DNA of 64,000 nt, taken from the NCBI RefSeq assembly GCF_001653795.1, contig NZ_CP011514.1, positions 4,894,727 through 4,958,726 of the forward strand. Reading direction: 5' to 3'. The notes under the pieces are model-generated. The model was not told where the DNA came from and made no database searches. It saw nothing but the letters and a program-made list of their open reading frames with translations. This document shows, one piece after another, positions 18,478-27,410 of the stretch. Source of the DNA: Mitsuaria sp. 7 (lineage in GTDB: Bacteria > Pseudomonadota > Gammaproteobacteria > Burkholderiales > Burkholderiaceae_C). Both the position numbers and the translations under genes were made by a program. The first letter of the stretch is position 1. Every line of letters begins with the position of its first letter.

Positions 18478-19104
18478 TCAACGCATGCTGTACCCGCGCC
18501 CGTCCATGCACGCCTCCACCGCGCGGTTGAACACGCCGGCGTCGTTCATCGACGAGGGTTGCGTCGTCGCCCAGCGGTTGCACTCCTGGCGGTCGGCCTC
18601 GGTCTGTGCGGTCGACTGTCCGTTGCGCGGATAGATGATCGGATCGGGCCGCGGAGGCGCGACCGGCGCGGGGGTCGCCGCATCGGCGCCGGGCGGCGGC
18701 GCGACGACCACGTAGCCCGGTCCCGGCGCAGCCACCGTGTAGTACGCGCCGTTGGCGTAGTAGTAGGGGTAGCCGCCGATGCGCAAGGTCACGTAGGCGC
18801 TCGGCAGGATGGGCACCACGAAGCCCAGCGGCGGGGCGATCACGCGGTAGCTCGGGCCCCACGGCTGGTACCAGACGCCGCCGTGATACCAGTAGCGGTT
18901 GCCCACGAACACCGCGCCGCCCGGCAGGCCGCGCGAGACGTAGCCGGGCGCCGGGTAGTAGTGGTCATGGTGGTAGCGGCTGTCCAGGCGCAGGCCAATG
19001 TCGACACGCGCCCCGCCGCCGCCGTGATGCTGCGCGGACGCCAGCCCCGCGGTCAGGGCCAGTGCGACGGGGATCAACCAACGAAGCTTGTTCAGGCTGC
19101 TCAT
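18478..19104 (-). CDS. Secreted Tyr/Gly/Pro-rich protein (DUF6515-like)
   Basis: 208 residues with a clear Sec signal peptide (LIPVALALTAGLASAQHH). The mature part is rich in Tyr, Gly, Pro and His, with YPYYYANGAYYTVAAPGPGY and VVAPPPGA characteristic of small exported DUF6515-type proteins. A C-terminal section (ADRQECNRWATTQPSSMNDAG then AVEACMDGRGY) contains two cysteines and resembles the tail seen in glycine-zipper-like surface proteins. Function unknown; likely periplasmic or cell-surface. Single-gene transcript ended by the terminator at 18413-18446. Confidence 0.75.
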   Translation of the reverse strand: MSSLNKLRWLIPVALALTAGLASAQHHGGGGARVDIGLRLDSRYHHDHYYPAPGYVSRGLPGGAVFVGNRYWYHGGVWYQPWGPSYRVIAPPLGFVVPILPSAYVTLRIGGYPYYYANGAYYTVAAPGPGYVVVAPPPGADAATPAPVAPPRPDPIIYPRNGQSTAQTEADRQECNRWATTQPSSMNDAGVFNRAVEACMDGRGYSMR

Positions 19105-19406
19105 GATCTGCTCGCGCCGTCCATCGGCGCCCAGGAAGTCCAGATGGCTTATTCAACGCCGCAGCGCTCGGCCACGTCTACGGGAGGGAGTTTCGCCGGG
19201 GTAAAGAACCATTGCTTCGAAGGCCCCGTGCAAGCTTGAATGCACGCCACAAGCACGCCTTCACGCACCTCGCCACACCGGTCGTCACCCGGCGCCGTGA
19301 TCCGGATCGGCGATGATTCGCGCCGCCTGGCGCCTCCCCCGTCACGGCATAAGCCACGAGAGATTCACGAGACTTTCACGCCGCTTCCACGCGCCGCCCC
19401 GACGCC
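19105..19406. promoter_or_regulatory. Divergent intergenic region, no gene seen
   Basis: 302 bases between the secreted DUF6515-like gene and the GST gene. It must hold both promoters. No reading frame with family similarity and no strong hairpin was found. Confidence 0.4.
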
Positions 19407-20087
19407 ATGATCGAGCTCTACTACTTCCCCAGCAACGCCAGCTTCGCACCCCACGTCGTCCTGCATGAACTGGGCATCCCGTTCCAGCTGCGGCTCATCG
19501 ACCGTGACAAGGACGAGCACAAGTCGCCCGCGTATCTCGCGATCAATCCGAACGGCTTGCTGCCGGCGATGCGCGACACGCGCAGCGCCGGAGGCGACGG
19601 CGCGGTCGACAGCGAGCTCGTGCTGTTCGAGACCGCCGCGATCCTGCTGCACCTCGCCGACACGCACCCCGAGGCCGGCCTGATGCCGCCGCTGGGCAGC
19701 GCCGAGCGCGCGCAGGCCTACAAGTGGCTGATGTGGCTGACCAACACGCTGCAGCCCACCGTCATCGCCTATTACTACCCCGATCGTTTCGTCGCGCCGG
19801 GCAACACGGCCGGCAGCGCCGAGGTGAAGGCGCAGGCGCAGGTCCGCGCCGGCGCGCAGCTGGATCTGCTTGCCGCTGAATTCGAGCGCCACGGCGGGCC
19901 GTTCGTGCTCGGCGAGCGCTACTCGGTGCTGGACGCCTTCGCGTTCATGCTCTGCCGCTGGACGCGCAACTTCGCCGACCCGGCGCGCAGCCGCCCAGCC
20001 CTGGCCGCGTTCCTCGAAGGCATGGCGCAACGCCCGGCGCTGCAACGCGCCGTCGAGACCGAGCACTTGCCCAAACCCTGGTTCTGA
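19407..20087 (+). CDS. Glutathione S-transferase family protein
   Basis: 226-residue cytosolic GST. N-terminal thioredoxin-fold: IELYYFPSNASFAPHVVLHELGIPFQLRLID-type sequence with Ser9/Asn10-Ser12 region as candidate catalytic residue, then NPNGLLPAM (cis-Pro loop) and LFETAAILLHLAD. The C-terminal all-helical domain includes FVLGERYSVLDAFAFML, the usual N-capping motif. Substrate unknown. A small hairpin (20124-20141) separates it from the convergent cytochrome gene. Confidence 0.88.
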   Translation: MIELYYFPSNASFAPHVVLHELGIPFQLRLIDRDKDEHKSPAYLAINPNGLLPAMRDTRSAGGDGAVDSELVLFETAAILLHLADTHPEAGLMPPLGSAERAQAYKWLMWLTNTLQPTVIAYYYPDRFVAPGNTAGSAEVKAQAQVRAGAQLDLLAAEFERHGGPFVLGERYSVLDAFAFMLCRWTRNFADPARSRPALAAFLEGMAQRPALQRAVETEHLPKPWF

Positions 20088-20123
20088 GCCGCACGACGCG
20101 CCGCTCGCGCGTCCCGCGCGACG

Positions 20124-20141
20124 TCGGCGTGCCAACGCCGA
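20124..20141. terminator. Hairpin between convergent GST and cytochrome genes
   Basis: TCGGCGT-GCCA-ACGCCGA, seven pairs, four bases before the cytochrome stop. No T-tract on either strand, so a weak or Rho-assisted stop at most. Confidence 0.3.
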
Positions 20142-20144
20142 TCG

Positions 20145-20987
20145 TCAGCGCGCCGGCAGCGCCCGCAGGTACTCGTAGAGGCGCTGGGCGATCGCGGCGC
20201 GCTCGGCCTCGGGGAGCCCTTCAGCGAGCGGCGGCATCGCCGTGCCGGGGCGCACCGCCGTCGGCGTCAGCACCCATCGCTTCCATGCCGCGGCGTCGTA
20301 TCCCTTGACGACCACGTCGAGGTCCAGCGGCATCTTGTCGCCGCCGTAGCCGCGGATGCGATGGCAGCTCAGGCAGTGCACGCGGGCCAGTTCGGCCGCG
20401 TCCGCATAGGTGGTCGCGACGCCGGCCGGCATCAGCGCGCGCATCGACGACGGCCCGATGTCCACGGACACGATCTGATAGGGCCACTGCATCCCGCCTT
20501 CGGCCTGCATTGCCTTCGACGTCCGGTTGTCCCACACGAGATAGAACGGTCCGAGCGGCACCGGGGGGCCGCCCTTCTTGTCGTTGTCGACCTGGAAGGC
20601 GGTCCCGTCGGCGCGCGCATGGACCAGCCACGCGCGATGCTGCGTGAAGCGTTCCACCGGGATGCGGGAGATGAAGCCGTCGAGTGCGCGGAACGTCAGC
20701 TCCTGCCCCGGTGCGCGCCACCCGTCGCCGAGCACCGCCGTCAGCACGGCATCGGCCGGAAAGCCGACATAACGCACCTCGGGCATGCGGCCTTCATGCA
20801 TCAGGTGAGGTTCGAGGACCGCGACCGTCACGGCCTGGCCGATGCGCGGGTCCAGCTGGCGGCTGAGCGCCGCCGGCTTCGGCAGTTCGACGGCGAGCGC
20901 CGGCATCGCGGCCCACGCGCTCGACATCACGATCGCCGCAGCGACCGCCCGGGCGGATCGCCTCACGGTCACGGCCCTCGCGTTCAT
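20145..20987 (-). CDS. Exported c-type cytochrome with N-terminal accessory domain
   Basis: 280 residues with signal peptide (VAAAIVMSSAWAAMPALA). A single haem c site CLSCH is at 205-209, with candidate axial Met in DKMPLD or TAMPPL. Before it, about 150 residues (VTVAVLEPHLM..., LDGFISRIPVERF..., PLGPFYLVWDN...) resemble the partial sulfite-oxidase-like fold seen fused to some cytochromes c, though no Mo-binding cysteine is recognisable. Periplasmic electron carrier. ATG overlaps the stop of the penicillin-acylase-family gene by four bases, so it is the third gene of an operon. Confidence 0.8.
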   Translation of the reverse strand: MNARAVTVRRSARAVAAAIVMSSAWAAMPALAVELPKPAALSRQLDPRIGQAVTVAVLEPHLMHEGRMPEVRYVGFPADAVLTAVLGDGWRAPGQELTFRALDGFISRIPVERFTQHRAWLVHARADGTAFQVDNDKKGGPPVPLGPFYLVWDNRTSKAMQAEGGMQWPYQIVSVDIGPSSMRALMPAGVATTYADAAELARVHCLSCHRIRGYGGDKMPLDLDVVVKGYDAAAWKRWVLTPTAVRPGTAMPPLAEGLPEAERAAIAQRLYEYLRALPAR

Positions 20988-23422
20988 GGCTTCAGGATCA
21001 GCATCCCGCGAGAGTGCGCCTGCACGTCCGACTCGTTCAACCACTCGCGTCGGTACTGGCCCTTGGCCAGCAGCTCGGCCTGGTCGCTGTAGTGCGCATC
21101 CGGCCAGACGCCGCTCTGCCCCACCGGATTGACGCCGAGCGCCTCCTGCGGCTTCGCGAAGTCGATCAGCCGGCGTGTCGACGGCCCGTAGACGACGCCC
21201 CACGGCGCGCTGCCGTTGCGCTGCGCCAGGTTGTTGGGCACCTCCTGCCCGCCGGGCACCGGGAACGGACCGACGTTGAACAGCTTGTCGAGCGGCTTCT
21301 GCTTGCCCAGCGGGTGTTCGTGCGTCAGCGTGTGGACGCTGTCCCACCGCCACTTCGTGCTGTCGGGGCCGAGCGTCATGTCCAGGTGCGCGATCGCCGC
21401 CTTCCAGGCGCGGCGCACGATGTCGGTCTGCGTCTCGCGCTGCGGCGTCGTGCGGTCGTCCCACCAGGGCGAGTCGGCGTCCGCTGTCAGCTTCGGCAGC
21501 GCCTGGTCCAGCGCGCGCGTGCGGCGCAGGTTCTCGAACTGCGCGTCGCCGAGTTCATCCTTCATCGCCGCGCGCAGCAACTCCGCCGCGAACTGCTGGA
21601 ACAGCACCGGCGCCACGGCGTCGGCCTTGTACGCGCCGTTCCAGCGCACCAGCGCCTCGACCAGCGACTGCTCCTGGGTCGACGCCGAGCCGCGCAGCAG
21701 CGGAATGATCGGCCGCAGCACGCGCGGGCCGTAGTCGGTCTGCACGTCGAGCTGCAGCGCCTGGCTGTTGGTGACGTCCCAGCGCTTGCCCTGGTTCAGC
21801 AGCGCGTCCAGGCGGATGCCCCGCTCGGCCAGGTTGTAGTAGCCCGGCACCGGCGTGTCGCCCGCCGGCTGGAAGTTGGCCGACACGATGTAGCCGCGCG
21901 CCGGGTTCTCCTCGTGCGGATTCGCGGAGAAGGGCAGGAAGCCCGGCTTGTCGGCCTCGTCCGTCGCGCCGTCGAGCACGAAGGTCGGGTTCACACCCTC
22001 AGGCCGGATCGGCAGCCTGGCCGCGGCCCACCAGGCGATGTCGCCGGTCGCGTTGGCCCAGACGACGTTCAGGCCCGGCGCGTGGATCAGGCTCACGGCC
22101 TCGCGCGCGCGGTCCAGGGTGTCCGCGCGGTTCAGCTTGTAGAAGCCGTCGACCACCGGGTTCTCGGTCTCCAGGAAGGCCCACCACATCGCCACGGGGC
22201 GCTCGCCGCGGTCGCCCGGGATCGCGTCGTTGACGATAGGCCCGTGCGGCGAGCGGCGCAGCGTCAGCACCTGGTCCGGCTGGCCCTTGACCTTGAGCAC
22301 CTCCTGGCGCGAGGTCATCGGCACCCAGCGGTCCTTGATCCAGACCTCGTTCGGATTCTCCGGGTTGACCTTCTCGGCGATCAGGTCGACGTCGTCGTTC
22401 TGGAACATCGTCAGGCTCCAGCCGAAGCGCTGGTTGTGCCCCAGCAGCGCCATCGGATTGAGCGCGAGGTGATGCCCGTAGAGCTCGAACTGCGGCGTGC
22501 GCAGATGCGCCTCCCACCACACGGCGGGCGCCGAGTACGCGATGTGCGGATCGCCCGCGAGCAGCGGCTTGCCGCTGGCGGTGCGGCTGCCGGAGACGAC
22601 CCAGGCGTTGCTGCCTTCGAACTGCGGCAGGCCGGCCAGCTCCGCCGCGCGGCCGCTGACCCCGGCCAGGCGCGCCAGCATCGGCGCCACGTCGGCGAAG
22701 CGCCGGTCCGCGGCATTCGGCGCAATGCGGGGCCCCGGCGCATTCAGCGCCTGCGGCTCCAGCGCGCCCTTCGGACGCCAGGCGAGATCGAAGATGCGCA
22801 GGTAGTCCGGCCCGAGCTGATCCCGCACCGCCGTCAACGCCGGCTCGGTGCGGAAGGCCGCCGCGAAGCTGTACGCCAGGTAGCCGGCGATGCTGTAGGT
22901 GTCCGCCGCAGTGAACGGGCGCTTGGGAATGCCGAGGATCTCGAATTCCAGCGGTGCCGGGCGCGTGGCCTGGTACTGGTTGACGCCGTCCAGGTAGGCG
23001 TACAGCGCCCGGACCGCACCCGGCTGCGCGGTGATCGCGGACGAGGCGGCCGCCAGTTCATCGGCGCGCTGCCGGATGCCGAGCGTGCGGAACAGCCGGT
23101 CGGTCTCGACCAGCTTCGGGCCGAGGACCTCCGCCAGCTCGCCGCGCGACAGCCGGCGCAGCATCTCCATCTGGAACAGCCGGTCCTGCGCATGCAGGTA
23201 GCCGAGCGCGCGGTAGAGGTCGTCCTCGTTGCGCGCGTCGACGTGGGGCACGCCCCACTCGTCGTAGCGGACGGTGACCGGCGCGCTCAGGCCGGTGAGC
23301 TGCAGCTCGCCGTCGCGCACCGGCAGCTTCTTGTGGACATGCCAGGCCGCGCCCGCGGCGACTATGGCGACGAGCACGGCAAGCGTGATCGCGCCGCGCC
23401 TGAGCCAGCGACCGACGCTCAT
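20984..23422 (-). CDS. Penicillin-acylase-family N-terminal nucleophile hydrolase
   Basis: 812-residue exported or membrane-anchored amidohydrolase (hydrophobic helix at 11-26). The small-chain region shows VTVRYDEWGVPHVDARNEDDLYRALGYLHAQDRLFQME-type sequence, and the large chain would begin at Ser271 in QFEGSNAWVVSG, the Ntn nucleophile made by self-cleavage. GDPHIAYSAPAVWWEAHL is also typical. Family members hydrolyse penicillin G, cephalosporins, or N-acyl-homoserine lactones; the substrate cannot be chosen from sequence. Coupled by ATGA overlaps to a receiver-domain gene upstream and a cytochrome c downstream. Confidence 0.88.
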   Translation of the reverse strand: MSVGRWLRRGAITLAVLVAIVAAGAAWHVHKKLPVRDGELQLTGLSAPVTVRYDEWGVPHVDARNEDDLYRALGYLHAQDRLFQMEMLRRLSRGELAEVLGPKLVETDRLFRTLGIRQRADELAAASSAITAQPGAVRALYAYLDGVNQYQATRPAPLEFEILGIPKRPFTAADTYSIAGYLAYSFAAAFRTEPALTAVRDQLGPDYLRIFDLAWRPKGALEPQALNAPGPRIAPNAADRRFADVAPMLARLAGVSGRAAELAGLPQFEGSNAWVVSGSRTASGKPLLAGDPHIAYSAPAVWWEAHLRTPQFELYGHHLALNPMALLGHNQRFGWSLTMFQNDDVDLIAEKVNPENPNEVWIKDRWVPMTSRQEVLKVKGQPDQVLTLRRSPHGPIVNDAIPGDRGERPVAMWWAFLETENPVVDGFYKLNRADTLDRAREAVSLIHAPGLNVVWANATGDIAWWAAARLPIRPEGVNPTFVLDGATDEADKPGFLPFSANPHEENPARGYIVSANFQPAGDTPVPGYYNLAERGIRLDALLNQGKRWDVTNSQALQLDVQTDYGPRVLRPIIPLLRGSASTQEQSLVEALVRWNGAYKADAVAPVLFQQFAAELLRAAMKDELGDAQFENLRRTRALDQALPKLTADADSPWWDDRTTPQRETQTDIVRRAWKAAIAHLDMTLGPDSTKWRWDSVHTLTHEHPLGKQKPLDKLFNVGPFPVPGGQEVPNNLAQRNGSAPWGVVYGPSTRRLIDFAKPQEALGVNPVGQSGVWPDAHYSDQAELLAKGQYRREWLNESDVQAHSRGMLILKP

Positions 23423-24006
23423 GGGCGTACCGGTGGGCGCAGGTGGGACAGCGCCTCGACGCGCTTGATCAGCTCGCGGTCGTTCCAGGGCTTGTGGAAC
23501 ATGCCGTACAGCCCCTGGATCTGATGCAGTCGGGCATGCAGCTCCTCGTGACCGGTGATGGCGATCATGGGCAGGTCCTCGGTGGCCAGCGCCCCCTGCA
23601 CCGCCTTGATCAGCTCGAAGCCGTCCATGTTGGGCATCTCGAGGTCGGTGATCAGCACGCCGAAGCGGGTCTGGCCGAGCAGCTCCATCGCCTCGACGCC
23701 GTCGCGCGCGGCGACGACCTCATGGCCGGCGTCGCTGAACAGCTTCAGCAGCTTGGCGCGCACCACGGCGGAATCGTCGACCACCAGCAGCGGCAGGCGC
23801 CCGGTCGCGGCCGCGACCGGTGCCGGCGGGGGAACGGTGGCGGCGGCCGGCCCCGGCGGCAGCGGGCGCGGCACGGGCGGCGGCGCGTCGAAGTCACGGT
23901 AGTCGCCCCGACGCACCGTGATGATGATGATCAAGATGGCCAACGGAACGACGATCAGCAGCGGCAACAGGAACGGCTGCAGGGTCTCAGGCAAATCAAA
24001 CGGCAT
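23419..24006 (-). CDS. Membrane-anchored response-regulator receiver protein
   Basis: 195 residues in three parts: an N-terminal transmembrane helix (about 10-30, LQPFLLPLLIVVPLAILIII), a Pro/Ala-rich linker (41-69) and a CheY-like receiver domain (72-190). The acidic pair Asp77/Asp78, phospho-acceptor Asp121 (LITDLEMPNMDG), Thr151 and Lys172 (HKPW) are all present, so it should be phosphorylatable. There is no output domain. A receiver tethered to the membrane is uncommon. First gene of a coupled operon with the acylase and cytochrome; no histidine kinase is nearby. Confidence 0.85.
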   Translation of the reverse strand: MPFDLPETLQPFLLPLLIVVPLAILIIIITVRRGDYRDFDAPPPVPRPLPPGPAAATVPPPAPVAAATGRLPLLVVDDSAVVRAKLLKLFSDAGHEVVAARDGVEAMELLGQTRFGVLITDLEMPNMDGFELIKAVQGALATEDLPMIAITGHEELHARLHQIQGLYGMFHKPWNDRELIKRVEALSHLRPPVRP

Positions 24007-24391
24007 TCGGCTCTCCGACTCCTCCCCAAACCGGGCACGCTACACGGTCAAGGGGCGTCACTGTAGAGGAAAAGCCCGCTCGCTGGATGGCCGGTGGATG
24101 ACACCCGACAAGCCGCTGCCCGACCCGCCGGCCCGATGCGCCCCCGCCACACACCCCCCTGAGGCGGGGTCGCGGCATCAGGGGGCATGACGGGTCCCAT
24201 CGCGCCGGTCCGCTGTCAAGCCTGTTCGCACCGGCGCCACGCCGCACGCAGGTCCACCAGTTTTTGCGATTGTTGGCCAGCGACACCCCTCCGATGCTCT
24301 CGCCTCCGTCGAACAAACGGCCCGGCACGCACGAGGGCCACACGACGAATTCCTACTCATCTGTGCGATTCCGAAGTTCAGGAGGCTCGCT
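24007..24391. promoter_or_regulatory. Divergent gap between receiver operon and Abi gene
   Basis: 385 bases without a supported gene. The notable structure is CCCCCTGA at 24155-24162 with TCAGGGGG at 24178-24185, an eight-pair stem with a 15-base loop. The right part has lower GC, like the Abi gene it precedes; CAGGAGG at about 24379 is the Abi ribosome site. Confidence 0.4.
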
Positions 24392-25435
24392 ATGATTCAT
24401 CCCAACAGCTCCCCCACCTCTGTGCCCGGCGAAAGCGCGGGATTTCAAGTGGGGGACATCTTTTCTCCCCTCGCGGCCGCCAATGGCCCGCAACCCCTCA
24501 AGCCCTTCACGTCCACTCACGAGCAGATCGCGCTGCTTCGTCGGCGTGGTCTCGACGTGCAGCAGGAGCCGCAGGCCCACGCGGTCCTTCGTCGAGTCGG
24601 CTACTACCGCCTTTCCGGTTACGCGCACTCTCTGAAGCAATCTGGCTCTACCGGCAACGCCAGCGCCGATGCCTTTCATATGGGCGCTTCGTTCGATCAG
24701 GTCGTTGGCATTGCCGACTTCGATGCAGCACTCCGTCTCCTCCTGTTGGACGGGCTTGGCACCATCGAGATCGCAGTCCGCGCAGCACTGGTGGAGCGGC
24801 TCGGACCGATCGACGTCGAAGCACACCGCAACCCGAAGCTCCTTGACCGTCGATTCACATCTCTTGACGCAAGTACTGGGACCTCACCCCACGACGAGTG
24901 GTTGAAACGCTTTGACGCCCTTTGCGCGAAATCGAGGGAGGAGTTCGTCGAGCACCATCGACTTCGCTACGGCGGGAGGATGCCGATCTGGGCCGCCGTC
25001 GAAATCCTCGAACTCGGATTGCTGTCGCGACTGGTGGAGGGCCTCCAGTTCCGAGATGCCAAAGCGATGTCGCAGCACTTCGGCGTGGGACATCCGATCG
25101 TGCTCAGGTCCTGGATGCACATGTTCAATGTCGCCCGCAATCGAGCGGCGCATCACGTGCGAATGTGGAACCGGGCCACGACGAAGATTCCGCTGCTTCC
25201 AACCAAGGAAGCCCGGCCCGACCTTGGATTCCTGCACGAGGACGAACATGCGAAGACCCGTCTGTTCGGAACGCTCAGTTGCATGCGAGCCATGATCCAG
25301 ACGATCTCGCCCCAAGACGATTGGCACCAACAGATCAAGGCCCTGATCGCTTCTTTCCCGAAGGCGCACGGACTGTCGTTGCGCGCAGCCGGCTTTCCAT
25401 CAGGTTGGGAGACTCTTCAGCTCTGGGCCGACTGA
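24392..25435 (+). CDS. Abi-family (Abi_2, HEPN-like) abortive-infection protein
   Basis: 347-residue protein of the AbiD/AbiF group. Signs are the N-terminal helix-rich region with RVGYYRLSGYAHSLK (about 68-82), the central IADFDAALRLLLLDGLGTIEIAVRAAL-type stretch (interrupted), and MFNVARNRAAHHVRMW near 244-259, where Arg249-x4-His254 gives the HEPN ribonuclease pattern R-x4-H. Family members act in phage defence by RNA cleavage and growth arrest. Strong CAGGAGG ribosome site. Codon use is less GC-biased than in both neighbours, and no partner gene is adjacent, so a transferred solitary defence gene is likely. Confidence 0.85.
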   Translation: MIHPNSSPTSVPGESAGFQVGDIFSPLAAANGPQPLKPFTSTHEQIALLRRRGLDVQQEPQAHAVLRRVGYYRLSGYAHSLKQSGSTGNASADAFHMGASFDQVVGIADFDAALRLLLLDGLGTIEIAVRAALVERLGPIDVEAHRNPKLLDRRFTSLDASTGTSPHDEWLKRFDALCAKSREEFVEHHRLRYGGRMPIWAAVEILELGLLSRLVEGLQFRDAKAMSQHFGVGHPIVLRSWMHMFNVARNRAAHHVRMWNRATTKIPLLPTKEARPDLGFLHEDEHAKTRLFGTLSCMRAMIQTISPQDDWHQQIKALIASFPKAHGLSLRAAGFPSGWETLQLWAD

Positions 25436-25450
25436 GCGTCGGACCTGCAG

Positions 25451-26809
25451 TCAGTGAGCGCGCGCCGCCCTCAACCGGCGGTGCACCGCCCTCGCCTGCG
25501 GCACCCAGCCCAGCCGCGCCCAGCGGCGCCACATCAGCAGGCCGCGGATCCACTCGTCGGCGGCGTAGGCGATCCACAGCCCCACCAGGCCGAGCCCCAG
25601 CACCTCGCCCAGCAGCCAGCTGCCGCCGGCCAGCACGAGCAGCATCGAACCGGCCCCCACCATCACCGGGTACTTCGCATCGCCCGCCGCGCGCAGCGCG
25701 TTGATGACGACGAGGTTGAAGGTCCGCCCCGGCTCCAGGATCACCGTGATCCACATCAGCACCACCGCGCTGGCGAGGATCTTCTGGTCGTGCGTGAACA
25801 TCTGCAGCAGCCACGGCGACGCCGCCGCCGCGCCGGCCGCGACCACGACGCTGATCATCAGTCCCCGTGCGAGCGCGCGTCGCACCAGCCGGTGCGCCTC
25901 GTGCAGCTGCCCCGCGCCGATCAGGTGTCCGACGACGATCTCCGCCGCGAAGCCGGTCGCCAGGCCCGGCAGCAGCACGAAGTACATCAGCTGCGACGTG
26001 TAGCTGTGAGCCGCCAGCGCGGACGCGCCGAGGTGCCCCGCGATCGCCACGCTCACCATGTAGGCGAGCCGGTAGGCAATGTTCTCCGCCGCGCCGGGCA
26101 GGCCGATGTGCAGCACGCCGGCGAGCTCCGCGCGCTGCAGCCGCCACCAGTCGGACGCCTTCGGTCGCAGGTCCAGCCGCGCGCGCCACAGCCACACGTG
26201 CAGGACCAGTCCGAACGCCCGGCTCACCGCCAGCGCCACCGCGAAGCCCGGCAGTCCGAGATGCGGCATCAACGTGATCGACAGCAGCAGCTGCGCCACC
26301 TGCATCGCGACCAGCACCATCAAGGTGTCGCGACTGCGCAGATGGGCGCGCATCACGCTCGCCATCGACGCGTTCCAGGCGTCGAGCATCATGGCCGGCG
26401 CCAGCGCCATCAGGAAGGGTTGAGACAGCGGCAGCACCTCCGCCGGCGCATTCATCAGGCGCAGCAGCGGGCCCGCGAACAGCAGCGCCATCAGCGCCGT
26501 GAAGCCGCCCAGCCAGGTGCTCGCGCCGAGCGCCGCCCGCGCCGTCGCGTCGGCCACCGCGCGACGACCGCCCCCCAGTGCCTGCGTGATCACCACGCTG
26601 ATGCCCGCGCCGATGATGCGGAACAGGATGAACAGCGTCGCCGCCAACTGGTTGGCCAGCGCGAAGGCGGCACCCGCAGGGTCGGAGATCCGCGCCGCCA
26701 GCATCGTCCCGATCACCCCGATGGCGATGCCCAGGCAGAGCTCGAGGAACAGCGGCCAGGCCAGCGCGAACAGGCGGGGGGTCGGGAGGGGCGTCGAGGA
26801 GGAGGACAT
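25451..26809 (-). CDS. MATE-family multidrug/toxin exporter
   Basis: 452-residue integral membrane protein with twelve predicted helices in two homologous halves (PRLFALAWPLFLELCLGIAI first; LAGVLHIGLPGAAENIAYRL opening the second half). This is the cation-coupled MATE fold exporting organic cations or drugs. The ATG at 26809 gives the normal family start; the frame stays open upstream to 26962 with a basic, non-conserved sequence. Ends only 15 bases from the convergent Abi gene. Confidence 0.88.
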   Translation of the reverse strand: MSSSSTPLPTPRLFALAWPLFLELCLGIAIGVIGTMLAARISDPAGAAFALANQLAATLFILFRIIGAGISVVITQALGGGRRAVADATARAALGASTWLGGFTALMALLFAGPLLRLMNAPAEVLPLSQPFLMALAPAMMLDAWNASMASVMRAHLRSRDTLMVLVAMQVAQLLLSITLMPHLGLPGFAVALAVSRAFGLVLHVWLWRARLDLRPKASDWWRLQRAELAGVLHIGLPGAAENIAYRLAYMVSVAIAGHLGASALAAHSYTSQLMYFVLLPGLATGFAAEIVVGHLIGAGQLHEAHRLVRRALARGLMISVVVAAGAAAASPWLLQMFTHDQKILASAVVLMWITVILEPGRTFNLVVINALRAAGDAKYPVMVGAGSMLLVLAGGSWLLGEVLGLGLVGLWIAYAADEWIRGLLMWRRWARLGWVPQARAVHRRLRAARAH

Positions 26810-27012
26810 CAGGCGGCGGCGGCAGACAAGTCCGCGCCACCGCTGACAGCGGAGGACACGACGCGAGGAATTCTCTCGTGATGCCCTCGGGCCAGGGACC
26901 GTAACCGCAATGAAACCGTGATGACGCCGGGCGGGTGAACGGCTCTGTGGTTTCGCCGCCACCGCGGCGGGCGATCAGCGATCGCTCGCGGCGTTCAGCC
27001 CGCTCTGCCCGC

Positions 27013-27276
27013 TCAGCCCGCCGGGGGTTCCGGCGGCGTGGCGACCGGGCACATCGGCAGACCGCCGGCCATCAGCGTCGCGCGCTCGGCGTCCTCGGCC
27101 TGCCGGAGCGACACCAGTTCCGCGCGCGTGCCGTAGAGCTCGTCGAGCTCCTCCAGCAGCAGCGCGCGCACCTGCGCCTCCGCCAGGGGTGGCAGCGCGC
27201 GGACCCATTGCCGGTCGCGCCCGTCCAGGCGGTAGACCACCACCCAGATGTCACAGGTGTCGATGAATGCGGACAT
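27013..27276 (-). CDS. Small protein of unknown function
   Basis: 87 codons: IDTCDIWVVVYRLDGRDRQWVRAL, an acidic helix (EAQVRALLLEELDELYG), then a Pro-rich tail. No domain recognised and the ribosome site is poor. Amino-acid make-up looks protein-like rather than like a shadow frame. It lies alone between the MATE and pldA genes. Confidence 0.5.
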   Translation of the reverse strand: MSAFIDTCDIWVVVYRLDGRDRQWVRALPPLAEAQVRALLLEELDELYGTRAELVSLRQAEDAERATLMAGGLPMCPVATPPEPPAG

Positions 27277-27410
27277 CCGCGCAGCCTAGTCCAGCCGCCC
27301 GGGGCTGGCGATGGGGACTCCCCGACCCCTGCGCCATATTCATCGGATCGCGCCCCCAGGAAGAGGGATCAGCGCCGTGCCATCAGCGCAGGTCGATCAG
27401 CGCGGTTCGA

